Source of the DNA: Bryopsis sp. KO-2023
Taxonomy: Eukaryota > Chlorophyta > Ulvophyceae > Bryopsidales > Bryopsidaceae
Assembly (NCBI GenBank): GCA_030272585.1
Contig: BSYQ01000002.1
Coordinates: 7,998,001 to 8,062,000, forward strand
Direction of reading: 5' to 3'
DNA length: 64,000 nt
Translations under genes and position numbers: made by a program
Notes under the pieces: model-generated
The model's database searches: none
Told to the model about the DNA's origin: nothing
The model's input: the letters and a program-made list of their open reading frames with translations, nothing else
In this document: positions 42,685 to 53,186 of the stretch, in pieces
How the letters are laid out: the number at the start of each line of letters is the position of its first letter
Numbering within the stretch: position 1 is the stretch's first letter

Positions 42685-42798
42685 CTAGAGTTGTCGTGTT
42701 AAGCTCAGGTGCACATTTCTGAGAATCCAGGAGAGTAGCCCCAGCGATTCGATTGACCAGCCTAACCATGGGGTGGATAAAATCAAAGTTTCTTCTTT
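42685..42798 (-). CDS. Candidate exon of an unidentified host gene
   Basis: A 114-nt minus-strand block bounded by TTTCAACAG upstream and GTAATG downstream. Its frame reads NFDFIHPMVRLVNRIAGATL, then DSQKCAPELNTTTL. Composition and splice borders look genuine, but neighbouring exons were not found with confidence and I do not recognise the family. Confidence 0.35.
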   Translation of the reverse strand, partial: KEETLILSTPWLGWSIESLGLLSWILRNVHLSLTRQL

Positions 42799-42939
42799 CT
42801 GTTGAAAGGAATCGATAGCAGGAATTCATGCCTTTATTTCCTTTTTTCATTCATTTTGGAGGCAGGCCAGAGGTGACTAATCTCTTGCAAGGCTATACAA
42901 AAACGTCATTTTTCGATCCTTTTCTATGCTCCAGTTTCA

Positions 42940-43275
42940 TTTGGGCTGGAAATGTATGGTGGGACAATCCAGGCCACACCAATGAGGTTCTCTTTCATCA
43001 CTTTTCGATTTCACAGAAGATATTCGGCAGTCAGTTTGTGAGGGGGTATCTTGTCTTAATCAAGGAAAAGGGAAAAGTTCAACTAGAAATTTGCACAAGC
43101 AACTATTTCATTCAGGTCCAAAGTGAGATTCTGCCATCAGTGCCCATTAAGCAATTACCTGATGCATACATATCGATCCATTGCACCCCTCCATCTCCAA
43201 AACAAAAAGGGGGGTGGTCAGGAAGGTCTCCACCAGCATTTTCACCACCTATGGAAATGCTTCCATGAAGGTCAG
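42940..43275. repeat. Dispersed repeat family C, copy 3
   Basis: Shares 'tatggtggga.aatccaggc.acacca', 'cctgatgcatacatatcgat', 'cattgcaccc.tccatctccaaaaca' and 'tctccacc.gcattttcaccacctatggaaatgc' with the copy at 100-920. Confidence 0.55.
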
Positions 43276-44105
43276 GCTCGACAATTATTCTTCTTTTCAC
43301 GACTATATCTTTCAAGAATCGCGGCCCAGGTCTGTCACTTTTTTTCGGACAGCGGGACGTCAGCGTTCCCTCAAACAGGTTTTAGAAAAAAAAAATGGAA
43401 AACAAAGAAAAAGGCGATACCGTTCCCTCTTCCAGTCCTCCGTCTCGACGCCTTTCGAACAACTCAGAGAGAAAATTCGAAAAAAACAGGGGATCGCCTG
43501 CAAAAAATGGTCGTCACTCTTCCACTCCCACCTGGCCACAGAAAATTTTGACCTCGACCCCCTGTCTACTCGCCAGCTCATTGACGCAGATCAATCCGAC
43601 GCCGCGACCATAGTTGAAAAGAGGTGTGATCGCAGCCCACAAACAGCTTTTTCGGACGATCGAGTCCCTCCCTCTGCCGGAAACGTTTTTGATATTAAAT
43701 TACTTCACCCAGGTGGGTTCGCTCAACGTTACCTCTTCGGCGAGGTTTTATCGCACTCGCTCGTGTTCTCTTGGATATCAACCTGTTGCTCTTATTTTTT
43801 TGTGGCTTGTCTCTGCTCTACCAGTCCCTTGTCGACAGACTTCCCTTTGTTTTTCGATCGAAGTGTTGATCAGGAAGCACTCTCGAACAATACGTCCATC
43901 CAGGATCACTCTTTTCTCTTTATCGTTTACTCAAGAAGGATCCTCTTTTCAAGGGTGTTTCCTTTTTCTTAAGATTTTTTTTTTTTCCCAAGGGGTCTGC
44001 GTGAGAATCGGTCACGGTGAAGTGGTGCTTTGGTTCTGGTGTATAGGGAGGTCTCTGGGGGTTGATCGTCACAGCTGTTGCCGTTGTGCTGTCGAGCTTT
44101 GCAGA

Positions 44106-45203
44106 ATGAGTGACTGCGTGCCTGTTGAGTGGGAGCTGCCGAGTGGCGTTCTTGGTCGAATCTTCGAGGGGTTCTGTGCAAGGACCTTGGTCAGCTGCTC
44201 CTTGGTTTCTAAGGCTTGGAAAGATGTCACCAAGGAAAATTGTTTCGCGAGAAAACTTGGTGTGGAGAGAGCCTGGCGATGCGGCACTGTTGTGCCGAAA
44301 TGTATCGAGCTCCCAAAAGATCTGCGGGCTTTAACCGAGGTTTTGGATGGGCGGAGTTGTGTTAAGCGGGGCGATATGATTGCGGTTTCGATGCGGACGA
44401 AGATTAGATTGATTGACGCTGAAAAGGGCCTAATCTCCACCGCGGATTCTCCAATGCCTTTCACGTGTTTGTGTTTGATCGATGGCATCCTCCTTGGCAA
44501 GAGCGGGTGTGAGGGCCGACGCGTGGTAGTCTTAAAAATACCCGATTTGCGAAGAATCGCGTCTTTTGAGCTCAGTTTCAAAGTTAGTGTGATTGTGGAC
44601 GTCAGAGAAGAGCTCGTGGCCATTGGTGGTGAGTGGGGGGGTCTCGAGCTGTGGAGGAAGGCGGATTGGACTCGTGCCAAGGTTTTCAATGAAGTTGTTG
44701 ACCAGGGTCACAATCTATGGATCAGGTGTGCGGCTTTTGATACGGGAAGGGGTCTCTTGGTATGTGGATTAAGCGGTGGAGGTCTCGAAGTGTGGAGCTT
44801 GGCTTCCTCGGCTCGCGTGAGAACGCTCCAGGGGTACTTCTATCGCGTCCGCCACGTGGATGTTAATGACCATTTCATCATCTGTGGGACTATGACTACC
44901 ATTCAGATATGGGCTCAAGAAACCTTCGAGCGTGTGCGAGTTATCAACGTTAACCACTTCTTTTTTATGTGGTCAAACGAATGCAAAGTCGCATTCCATG
45001 GGCCATACTTGGGTGGCGTGATGGTTAGTGATGTTGCCGAGGAGGATCGTTCCGTCCACAGGTTCAATGTACAATCCAAATGGTCTCACACCTTAGGTAT
45101 TTTTCTGACCGAGGACAAGCTAACTGTTGTGACGATCAGGAAAATCTTCGTGTGGGACTTTTTAGCCCACTTTCGTTCCAAGAGTACGAAGTCTGAGTCT
45201 TAG
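44106..45203 (+). CDS. F-box/WD40 repeat protein (copy 2)
   Basis: A 365-aa protein. The open frame runs 164 codons upstream, but that part is low in complexity; I chose the ATG at 44106 because MSDCVPVEWELP matches the starts of the paralogs at 2226 and 55675. Residues about 8-45 are the F-box (SGVLGRIFEGF, then LVSCSLVSKAWKDVTKEN). The rest forms WD40 blades with GGLELWRKADW, GGLEVWSLASSARVRTLQG, TTIQIWAQETFERV and a final FVWDFLAH strand. It is probably an SCF ubiquitin-ligase substrate receptor, target unknown. It is closer to 46602-47264 and to the interrupted gene at 53115-48478 than to the other two intact copies. No intron. Confidence 0.86.
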   Translation: MSDCVPVEWELPSGVLGRIFEGFCARTLVSCSLVSKAWKDVTKENCFARKLGVERAWRCGTVVPKCIELPKDLRALTEVLDGRSCVKRGDMIAVSMRTKIRLIDAEKGLISTADSPMPFTCLCLIDGILLGKSGCEGRRVVVLKIPDLRRIASFELSFKVSVIVDVREELVAIGGEWGGLELWRKADWTRAKVFNEVVDQGHNLWIRCAAFDTGRGLLVCGLSGGGLEVWSLASSARVRTLQGYFYRVRHVDVNDHFIICGTMTTIQIWAQETFERVRVINVNHFFFMWSNECKVAFHGPYLGGVMVSDVAEEDRSVHRFNVQSKWSHTLGIFLTEDKLTVVTIRKIFVWDFLAHFRSKSTKSES

Positions 45204-46234
45204 TTAAACTCCTTTTGTTGCGGCCGTCGGGGATCTTTACAGTGGCTGTAATACCTTTCGCATGGTTGACGATCCAAAAGATGGCTTTGTGTGTTTTTGT
45301 GTGAACAATTGAGATTCGTTGGAAGTGCTACAAATCCCCACATCTGATTTGCTCCGTGGATTTAATCTGTAACCACAATGTTGAGTAAACTCTCAGTTGG
45401 CCAGATTTGGAGCCTACCAATTTTAATTGTTGAATGACTGCGATACCAGCACAATATGCTGGGAAGACAAAGAAAATGAAAGCATAAAAGAAGATATTGG
45501 ACGGTCTCTGTGATTTCCTGTCGCTCGTGGGTACTATGCTTGACTGTGGTGCATGTATTTTTTTAAAGCTAGTTCTTGAGAAATTTGTGGAAACATGGCT
45601 TCTGCGCATACTAAAACTATCAGGACTTCCCCCCAAAAAGGGTTTACCCCTGATCTTCAAAAAATTCGATTCAGTTCCTAATACGGCTTGATTAAATTCA
45701 TTCGAGAGGTGCTATTATCTATCCCCCAAAACAGAGTCAGCGATCGCCTGGAAAATGTTGGTATGGATCCAAGAGAAAATAAAAAAAAACAAAACTCCAG
45801 GCCGCACTTCGTTACAAAACCAAAACTTCCAGAAGAAAGAACTGCTGAGTTCTTGGGGGTTTTCGCACCCTCAAATGCAACATCCAAAGCTTGTGAAAAA
45901 AAAATTACTCAAAAAATCAAAATTTAGTAAACCATGCAACACTTGCTATGGCAGGAAATAATTGAAATCAAAAAGGTGGCGAACTGCGACTTCTGCGAGT
46001 TGGGTGGGAAGTTATCCTTGGAGCCAGCATTTTCTATGTATCTTTTTTTTTTCTTTTTTTTTGGGGGGGGGGATTGGAAAAATAACGGAGTTAACCCGGA
46101 GTAAACCCCAAGTAAACCCTGAGTAAACAAGGACTCAAGGATTCATCCATGTCCAGTTTAAGTAAACACAAGTGAACCCCTGGAGGGACTTTGCATCAGG
46201 GGGCAACTTGTGTAAATGATTGCTGTGTACCAAC
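45204..46234. other. Intergenic, nothing recognised
   Basis: Contains a G-run near 46060 and several 'agtaaacc' repeats at 46085-46160; no gene is seen. Confidence 0.4.
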
Positions 46235-46600
46235 CATAGTACAGGTGGGCTCCTGTTGCTGCCCGTCGGCATCGGAGAGTCCAACTAATTTATTCATTTC
46301 GTTTCTTTGCAATCCACCCCCATCATTGATAACCAGAAAATCATGTCCAGGTCCCCGCTATACCTGAGTTGCAACATTTTGAAAAGACAATTCACATCCA
46401 CCTGAATTGAATCGACCTCAGTTGTAATTGCATGCACGAATGCACTCATTTGCAAAAAGAATGGGGGCAAAAACCTGAGGAGTTCCATTGAAAAATCAAT
46501 TTTCATATTGCTTGATGTCTTGGAAGGCAGAGCATACAGTGGGACAATTGGTCAGGTCAATCCAGGTCAATCCAGGTCAATCCAGGCCAAACCAAACCGT
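46235..46600. repeat. Dispersed repeat family D, copy 3, with 'gtcaatccag' repeats
   Basis: 46235-46430 matches the family D copies at 10385 and 30595. Then come three tandem 'caggtcaatc' units (46554-46583) and 'caggccaaacca', similar to the left edge of family C. The repeat runs directly into the truncated WD40 sequence. Confidence 0.55.
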
Positions 46601-46601
46601 G

Positions 46602-47264
46602 CTGGTCTTGGAAATACCCGCATTCAAGAAAATCGCGTCCCTGAACGTTGGTTTCAAGGTTAATGTGATCGTGGATGCTGGAGATCACGTGGTCGTTGGT
46701 GGTGAATTTGATTGTTTAGAGTTGTGGGGCAAGATCGATTGGAATCAAGCAAGGGTCTTAAATAACGGCTCTCCTCATGCCGAGAGAAAAACTATTAGGT
46801 GTGCCGCTTTCGTTGAGGATTCTGGTATCTTAACATGTGGATTGGATGACGGACATCTTGAAGTGTGGAGCTTAGCGTCCTACGCCCTTCTGGCAACGAT
46901 AAAGGGGCACCACGAATTTGTCTTATGCGTTGATGCCAATGACAGTATGATCATTAGTGGCTCTTTGGATGGTATCGTCCGGATGTGGGCTCAGGACACC
47001 TTCAAATGCTTGCAAGTTTTTGACGTTGGTATGTGGTTTTGTGTTGTGGCGTTGAACAAAACTAAGTTTGCATACTTTTCGAGAGGCTCGAAGGAAGTGG
47101 TGGTTCGTGGTATTATAGAGGAGGATAGTTGCCTCCTCACATTTCATGTAGGAGGAAACCTATCGGGTCTTTTCTTGACGGAGGACAAGCTCGTTGTTGT
47201 GATGCGTGACGACGGGAAAATCTTGGTGTGGGACTTTCTGGCCCATTCTTGCAATAAAGAATGA
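46602..47264 (+). pseudogene. WD40 half of an F-box/WD40 gene, F-box missing
   Basis: From VLVLEIPAFKKIASL onward it aligns with the C-terminal two thirds of the protein at 44106: LELWGKIDW, GHLEVWSLASYALLATIKG, DGIVRMWAQDTFKCLQ, LTEDKLVVVM and a final ILVWDFLAHS. The open frame starts at 46488, but its first 38 residues come from repeat DNA, and no F-box lies upstream. The frame is otherwise unbroken, so a shortened protein is possible; loss of the Skp1-binding part argues for a 5'-truncated duplicate. Confidence 0.75.
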
Positions 47265-48477
47265 AAAGTGGTAAAGCTTTTTAGTTTTGATCTTAGTCAG
47301 AATAAGTCTCTTGCATATTATTAATCAAGAAAAGTTGGGTACGGGTGTTTCGGGACCTCCTTTTGTGTCTTCTAAAAAAAAAGAAATAAAGGCAAACATA
47401 TACCTCTCTTTTTGGGAAGCAAACTTGCATTTATGGTGCTCAGAAGGGCAGGGTATTATCTTTTTGTAGCTGAGTTTTTGAGGAAGTGATGATGTTCGAC
47501 CCTAGCTGGAGTCGATATCCACTTTGAAAATGGGAATTCCCCCTCGTTTCTTGCGAGTATTTCTGCTCCTTGACAAAGTAGTAAGATTTGAGTTCAACCC
47601 ACCGTTGTTGTGTTTTTGTACAAGTTTGTAGAACAAGAAGACTTTTTTTCCCTGATAGAAGGGGGGGAAACGTGTCTCTCTTTTTCTCATTCAACAGACT
47701 GGGGTGCGAGGAGAGAAATTCCTGATTTGTCCTTGGGGATGGAGTGTAGTGAATTCAGCAACCTTGTGGAGAGAAAATAGAGAAGGAGACAGAAAACGAT
47801 GGGATTGAAATTTAACCTCTCTCACTTATATTTCTGTTTCTTGGGAACAAGTTGAGCCTCTGGTGTAATGCTTTCCTCTTCCTGCAAGAAATTCCTAACT
47901 GAGAAACGATTTACAAGTTTTGTATGGGGTTTCCGCTCCGCTAAAACAAATAAACGATCAAACAAACACACAAGACTGTTCAAAACAGACAAAAGCCAAG
48001 AACCAACAGTTGCAATGAGAGCCCCTCCCCCCCCCCGAAATGCCAAAAAAAATGCAAATTTCACGATCAAGCAAACAACCCACCAAGAAAGATTTCAGAG
48101 TTTTCTGGAGGGAAAGAAAAAAACAGGTAAAGTTAACCACACAAGCGAAAACCCACTGTGAGAAAACTCCGACTGTGCCATGTCAGGTTTTTGTGCAATC
48201 TCGGTAGAATTTTGTAATCGTTTCTTTCTTTGTTTGTTCAGAGTTTGGGGCGGAAAGCCAACAAAAACCAATTAGCACAAAACAACCAAACTTTCATTTT
48301 TTGGTTCCACAATCTACTCGTCGAAGGAAACTAATCCTTCAAATAAGCCAACTGAATTATTTTAGATTTGAGGAGTCTGAGAAAAACACTCAGCCCTGAA
48401 ATAAAGAGCATTACAAACAAGCAATGAATGAAAAACAAAGATGCAACCTGTCTAGTAACCAAGCCTTTCCAAAGTCC
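47265..48477. other. Intergenic stretch, no confident gene
   Basis: Short frames on both strands, none with a known family. The 3' flank of the minus-strand WD40 gene lies at the right end. Confidence 0.4.
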
Positions 48478-48879
48478 TTACTTTTTTGACAAAACTACAT
48501 CCCAAGCTAAAAAATCCCCATTAAGCAGTACAACCGTGAGCGCCTCAGCCGTGAGATGCACCCCTGTGATGTAATGTTCACCCCAAAATCGTTGAATACA
48601 TATATTCTCATCTATGTCCCATATTTCTATCATAGACCCTGATTGACGCGCAAACTTTTCACCACACAGAGCTATGTGCCAACTATTCTCCTTGATATTT
48701 TCAAGAATTCGCATGCACTCCCCGCTGATTCGATTCCATATCCGGACAGTTTGATCCAAAGAGCTACCGAGGATAAACCTCTCGTTAATATCGACAGATA
48801 ACACAGATTTCGAGTGACCTTGTATCACCTTTACCAAACCAGAAGGTGCTAGGCTCCAACACTAGTAAAAAAACGGCCA

Positions 48880-49310
48880 AAATACACGGTTTTTTAAGTA
48901 CTGAAACTACACGGTTTGCTAGGGTTTCGTGTCCCAGGAGCATACACGTTTTGGGAAAGAAAACACGGTTTTTGAGTGTGCCATGGCAACATACACAGTT
49001 TGTGACGTCCGGAACGCTCGCATACACGATTTTGAAAACCGTGTATCTGCATACACGATTTGGGAAAGAAAACACGGTTTTTGAGTGTGCCATGGCAACA
49101 TACACGGTTTGTGACGTCCGGAACGCTCGCATACACGATTTTGAAAACTGTGTATCTGCATACACGGTTTGGGAAAGAAAACACGGTTTTTGAGTGTGCC
49201 ATGGCAACATACACGGTTTTGAAAACCGTGTATGTGCATACACGATTTGGGAAAGAAAACACGGTTTTTGTAGTGCGACATCGAAACATACACGGTTTCA
49301 CATATCGTAC
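48880..49310. repeat. Left subterminal ACACGGTTT array of the CACTA element
   Basis: More than fifteen ACACG(G/A)TTT motifs in both orientations, organised into repeated units of about 90-130 bp with 'gggaaagaaaacacggtttttgagtgtgccatggcaacatac' and 'tttgtgacgtccggaacgctcgcatacacgattttgaaaac'. It probably binds the transposition proteins, as subterminal motifs do in En/Spm. Confidence 0.8.
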
Positions 49311-49539
49311 GAAGAGGAATTTCATTGCGATGGAATTATGAAATAATGTACAAAAATACTCACAATTCACAAATTTGTCATATTTTGAAACCACCAGGAG
49401 TCGGACCTGCAAGCCCCCCATCTGGGGATAATTTCCATATCAATTTATTTACATTAATTAAATTTAATCAAAAAAAAAAAAATAATAAAAAAAAAATTGA
49501 AAAAAATAAAAATGGAATCCACAAAAAAAACTGGAAACT

Positions 49540-50433
49540 GGGTCCCAAAACTTGGATGGCCACTTTGCATGCGATGTAGGTGTTGACCATCACTTTCATC
49601 TGGATTTGCTTCGAGATGTGGTTTTCGTCTTTTTTGGTGCCTCCGAAATGTCGGAGGTTGTACCATTGGACTAGGGCTCCATGGAAGTAAGCCTGGAAAC
49701 CACGAAAAGCAAACAAGTCTCAAGAATTTCCAGGCATCCTTCCGGAAGGAAAAAAATGACTGCTTGACAAGTCGGAGAAAAAGGAACCCACCTGGACAAA
49801 ACAGATATATATATGTCTGTATATATATGCCGTGGTGTTCATTGGTGATTTCATACCTGCATGAGAGGTCTGACCAGGCTGATTTGGACGGCTGCCCAAA
49901 CAAGGAACACAGCAATTCGAAGCTTTTGCAAGGAATCATTCGATAGCTCGTAAATTTCCACCAGGGGGTCCAGCCAAAGAATGCAGCAGGCTACCACCAA
50001 CAGCATTTGGCCCTGTACCAGTGTTTTCGGCCCCAAACTGAAAGGAAAGATGCTCCTTTAGCTGTTCGGGGGGAAAGAGCATCAGCTGATGGCACCTGCG
50101 AAATTGCCGTTCTTGATTTCTTCGGAATTTACATCGTAGCGATCGACTAAAATTCAAACTTGCCCCAGTGACCTTGCAGTTTTCTTGAGTTGGCATCGAT
50201 GTGACCTTGAGAATTGTTTTTTCAACAGTGAACAAAATGAAGGTGATACAAAATAATAAAAGTCTTGGCTTTCAGTGGATTTTTTTTTTTTGGGGGGGGG
50301 GGAGGGTGAGGAAGAACAATTTACCTGATGACTCTGGTCACCGCAGTAAATAGCACAGCGCTCAACCCTCCAGCAAATATTGCAAGAATGAAGGCCAATA
50401 CGATGGGGTCCAAATTTACGCTTGGTAAAGAAC
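49540..50433 (-). pseudogene. Captured TMEM161-like exons in the CACTA element
   Basis: On the minus strand, exon blocks lie at 50433-50325 (NLDPIVLAFILAIFAGGLSA, then VLFTAVTRVI; GTAAAT follows), about 50095-49857 (LLVVACCILWLDPLVEIYEL; GTATGA follows) and 49692-~49540 (AYFHGALVQWYNLRHFGG). Three hydrophobic membrane segments are visible. The order resembles the second half of TMEM161 proteins. It has one more N-terminal stretch than the copy at 3937-4770 and differs from it by a few substitutions. Retained introns show that genomic DNA, not cDNA, was captured. The rest of the gene is absent, so it is not a working gene. Confidence 0.5.
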
Positions 50434-50821
50434 CTGTTCACACACCAAAACAAACAAAAAAATCAAAAACGACCCCCCAGAAAAAATCTATCCAGCAGCG
50501 AATTATCTCCCCCCCAAAAAAATACGTTATAAAAAAACAACAATAAACTGAAGGCCCGAAATCGCTTCTTAGAGTTTTGAAGCCTCAATGTAAACATTTC
50601 AAATATAATAATTGTAACGATTATAAAACACATAACAAAAATAATAACAAGAATTACACATGCTTACATAATGTCAAAGTTTCATCAAGAAAACCAACAG
50701 AGGTCCGCATTTTGCACAAATATACGAGTGTATTACATACAGTCGTATATACAGTCGTGTTGGTCTTGTTTTCCCGGGAAAAAAACACTGCTTGGATTAA
50801 CTAAAACTTCAGTTTCTGTAC

Positions 50822-51349
50822 CTGGGCTGCGTGCTCTTCTCTTGTTGCAATCTTGACTACGGCTGGTCCACAGCTCCTGGCGCTGTCGTAGCTGGGGGAA
50901 AGACCACATGGTTGCTTCAGATTTCAAGGATGAACATTTGAAGGAAATCATACACACACTGGTTGGACACAGCCATGTCAAAATTCTGTTTCTCTGGGCT
51001 TCATCCATGACTTACTTCAACAAAACAAATGTTGATGCATGTATGGGGATTCCTGCCCCACCAGAAAGTGACAAATATTGATTTCCAGTGACAAGTGGAC
51101 AAGTTGCAAAAATCAACAGCCAGGCAGGGTCATTCCAAGGAGATTTCACTTGAAACACTTGAAAGATCTAAGCCCCTTTCAAATTTCTGCACAAGACCAA
51201 TATGTGTTCACTGGGGTTGCTCACTTTATTCTTTGGAGTAGTTGCTCACCTGTCGAGCAGATCCAGCCGTTCAATATTGGCAGAAAAGCACAGCAACAAA
51301 CGGATTCTAGGGACAAGGGAAAGTTGCAAGCATTTGTCAATGTAAGCAC
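50822..51349 (-). pseudogene. Further captured exons of unknown gene in the CACTA element
   Basis: Two blocks have good splice borders and matching phase. 51349-51250 (after CTGACAG, before GTGAGC) encodes AYIDKCLQLSLVPRIRLLLC, then FSANIERLDLLD. 50891-50822 (after CCCCCAG, before GTACAG) encodes YDSARSCGPAVVKIATREEH. The first ends in codon phase 2 and the second completes that codon as Ser. I do not recognise the protein. They may belong to the same source gene as the TMEM161-like exons or to another. Confidence 0.4.
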
Positions 51350-52024
51350 CTGTCAGAATAAAAACTCACTGCCAAAAACTCGAAAGAAACAAAAAAGATC
51401 TCGCCAGCCCCACTGACCTGCATCAGTTCGAACCTTCAATTGACATCACTTTGGAGGAGTGGAGTCCTTCCTGTAAGCCAGACCACAAGATTGATTTTGC
51501 ATCATACATTACATGTACACATATTTTCTCGGTAGTTTAAAATTTTCAAGTCTCCTCTTTTTTCCCCTTGAGGTCATAGGTATTGGGTAATGGTAAAGCT
51601 AAGGCGAGTACAGGAGTACAGCAGTGAAGGGGGGTTTGAGCCCCCTGTAGATCCAGTCTCAGGTCACGACAACGTTCTGATAGACCATGGCATACCGCCT
51701 ATTCATAAGGGTTTTCGCGCTGCGCTGCACCTCCGGTTCTGTCGGAAACTGGACTCTTGAAAGACGGCTCCCACGTCACCGACTTCCGCGAAAAGCACGT
51801 TGGTCTTCAGAGAATCCATGTTCCAGGCGGGCTGACCCAGCTCGCCTCCCCGCATTAACAAGAGCGCTTCGTTCATGGCGGTCTCAGAACTGGACGTATA
51901 TCTGTATGCGTGCTGCGCACAGCCTGCGCGTTCAACTCGGCCGCCGCACACCAAAAAGAAACGAATTTTTACAAGTGAAATGTTCAACAAGACATCGTAA
52001 ATCCACAGCAAAACTCACCCTTCT

Positions 52025-52385
52025 CTTCTGCATACACAGTTTCACATACACAGTTTTAAGAACGACAAAGAATACACGATGCTGCATACACGATTTTCTA
52101 TCCGGATACATGGTTTCTGACGACCTTGCATACACACTTTCTTAAGATACACGGTTTTTTCAAGAGAAACACGGTTTTTCCCGAATATACACGGTTTCGA
52201 AGTGCACATACACGATTTTCTATCCGGATACACGGTTTCCGACGACCTTGCATACACACTTTCTTAAGATACACGGTTTTTTCAGGAGATACACGGTTTT
52301 TCCCGAGTATACACGGTTTCGAAGTGCACATACACGATTTCGAAAGGATACACGATTTTGAAACCGTGTATATTGGCCGTTTTTT
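52025..52385. repeat. Right subterminal ACACGGTTT array of the CACTA element
   Basis: Motifs ACACGGTTT, ACACGATTT and ACACAGTTT recur in a repeated unit of about 115-125 bp ('gattttctatccggatac...gacgaccttgcatacacactttcttaagatacacggttttttca'). The right and left arrays share the motif but not the longer units. Confidence 0.8.
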
Positions 52386-53186
52386 TACTAGTGCAAACCA
52401 TCAGAGTTCCCCCTCTGGATCCACACACCAACATTCTCATTCCCTTCCAAAAAGCCATGCATAAAAGATCCTTTTCTGTATTGTGTGTGCGATTATCCAT
52501 ATCTCCTTCGTCAAGTACTTCCACACACGTGTAACCACCTTTCTCCCACAAACCCAAGAACCCATACTGACCACAGATTGCAACATCATCTCCAACATCT
52601 GCAATCACCGATATATTGAAATCAACTTGAAAAGAAGTGACCTTCTTGTAGCTTTCTGATTGGAAAGCTTGCAAATTTGACACATGAACTCTGTTATTAT
52701 CACAAGCACAAACAACCCCCTCATCCATTAGACATATCGGTGTGTTAAGACCGGAGGCATGGGCTGTTCTATTAGCTAGGCTCGCTATATCCAGTACAAC
52801 GATCAAGCTTTGGGACTTCAAAGCGATCAAGTTACCCTTTCTGGTTGAACGCGTGTACGTCGGCCATTTTTTTCCAGCCCCTCCTAACGAGTATTCTTGA
52901 CGTTTGAACTCTCCATAGCGCCAAGCCTTTTCCAGCTGAATTTTTTTCTTGAACATCTGTTCCCCAGCCAGACAGTTCCAACTTTTCGCAACGCAAGAAG
53001 CTCTCGCCAAAGACTTGGCTGGAAGGTGGGAGAAAACGCCTCGCAGAATCTCGGTGGGCATGTAAAACTCGTCGTGTTTACTGATAACAAGGCACTTGCT
53101 CCACTCTGCACACAAAGCGACAAGAAAAACCCAACCCTACCTAAATGAAAATTCGGAGCTATCGGTGCTGTGCGACCATGCGACAT

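Larger units (their letters stand above)
48860..52393. mobile_element. CACTA (EnSpm) Pack-type non-autonomous transposon
   Basis: 3534 bp with terminal inverted repeats CACTAGTAAAAAAACGGCC... and ...GGCCGTTTTTTTACTAGTG, flanked by the 3-bp duplication CAA (48857-48859 and 52394-52396). CACTA ends and a 3-bp duplication define the superfamily. Both subterminal regions (48880-49310 and 52025-52385) are arrays of ACACGGTTT-type motifs. The interior holds intron-containing host exons and no transposase, so it is non-autonomous and gene-capturing. It sits inside a WD40 coding sequence. Confidence 0.92.
48478..53115 (-). pseudogene. F-box/WD40 gene split by a CACTA transposon
   Basis: The N-terminal part (53115-52394) has an F-box (MPTEILRGVFSHLP, then LARASCVAKSWNCL) and the first blades up to GGTLMV. 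The C-terminal part (48856-48478) resumes with SLAPSGLVKVIQGHSK and ends FLAWDVVLSKK. The transposon at 48860-52393 plus one 3-bp target copy separates them. Without that DNA the frame continues exactly and the junction codon is Trp, giving the family motif VWSLA and 366 aa, as in the 365-aa paralog at 44106. The start is uncertain: a 46-nt first exon at 53186-53141 (MSHGRTAPIAPNFHL) with a very short 35-nt intron is phase-compatible. As it stands the gene is probably inactive unless the element is spliced out or excised. Confidence 0.85.

Noticed and set aside
43181-44105. A 263-aa frame and the 164-codon upstream extension of the WD40 gene at 44106
   Set aside because: Low-complexity composition, start in repeat DNA, and paralogs begin at the later MSD motif.
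50740-50765. Doubled 'atacagtcgt' motif as a transposon end
   Set aside because: Too short, no TA-flanked partner, and it lies inside the CACTA element.
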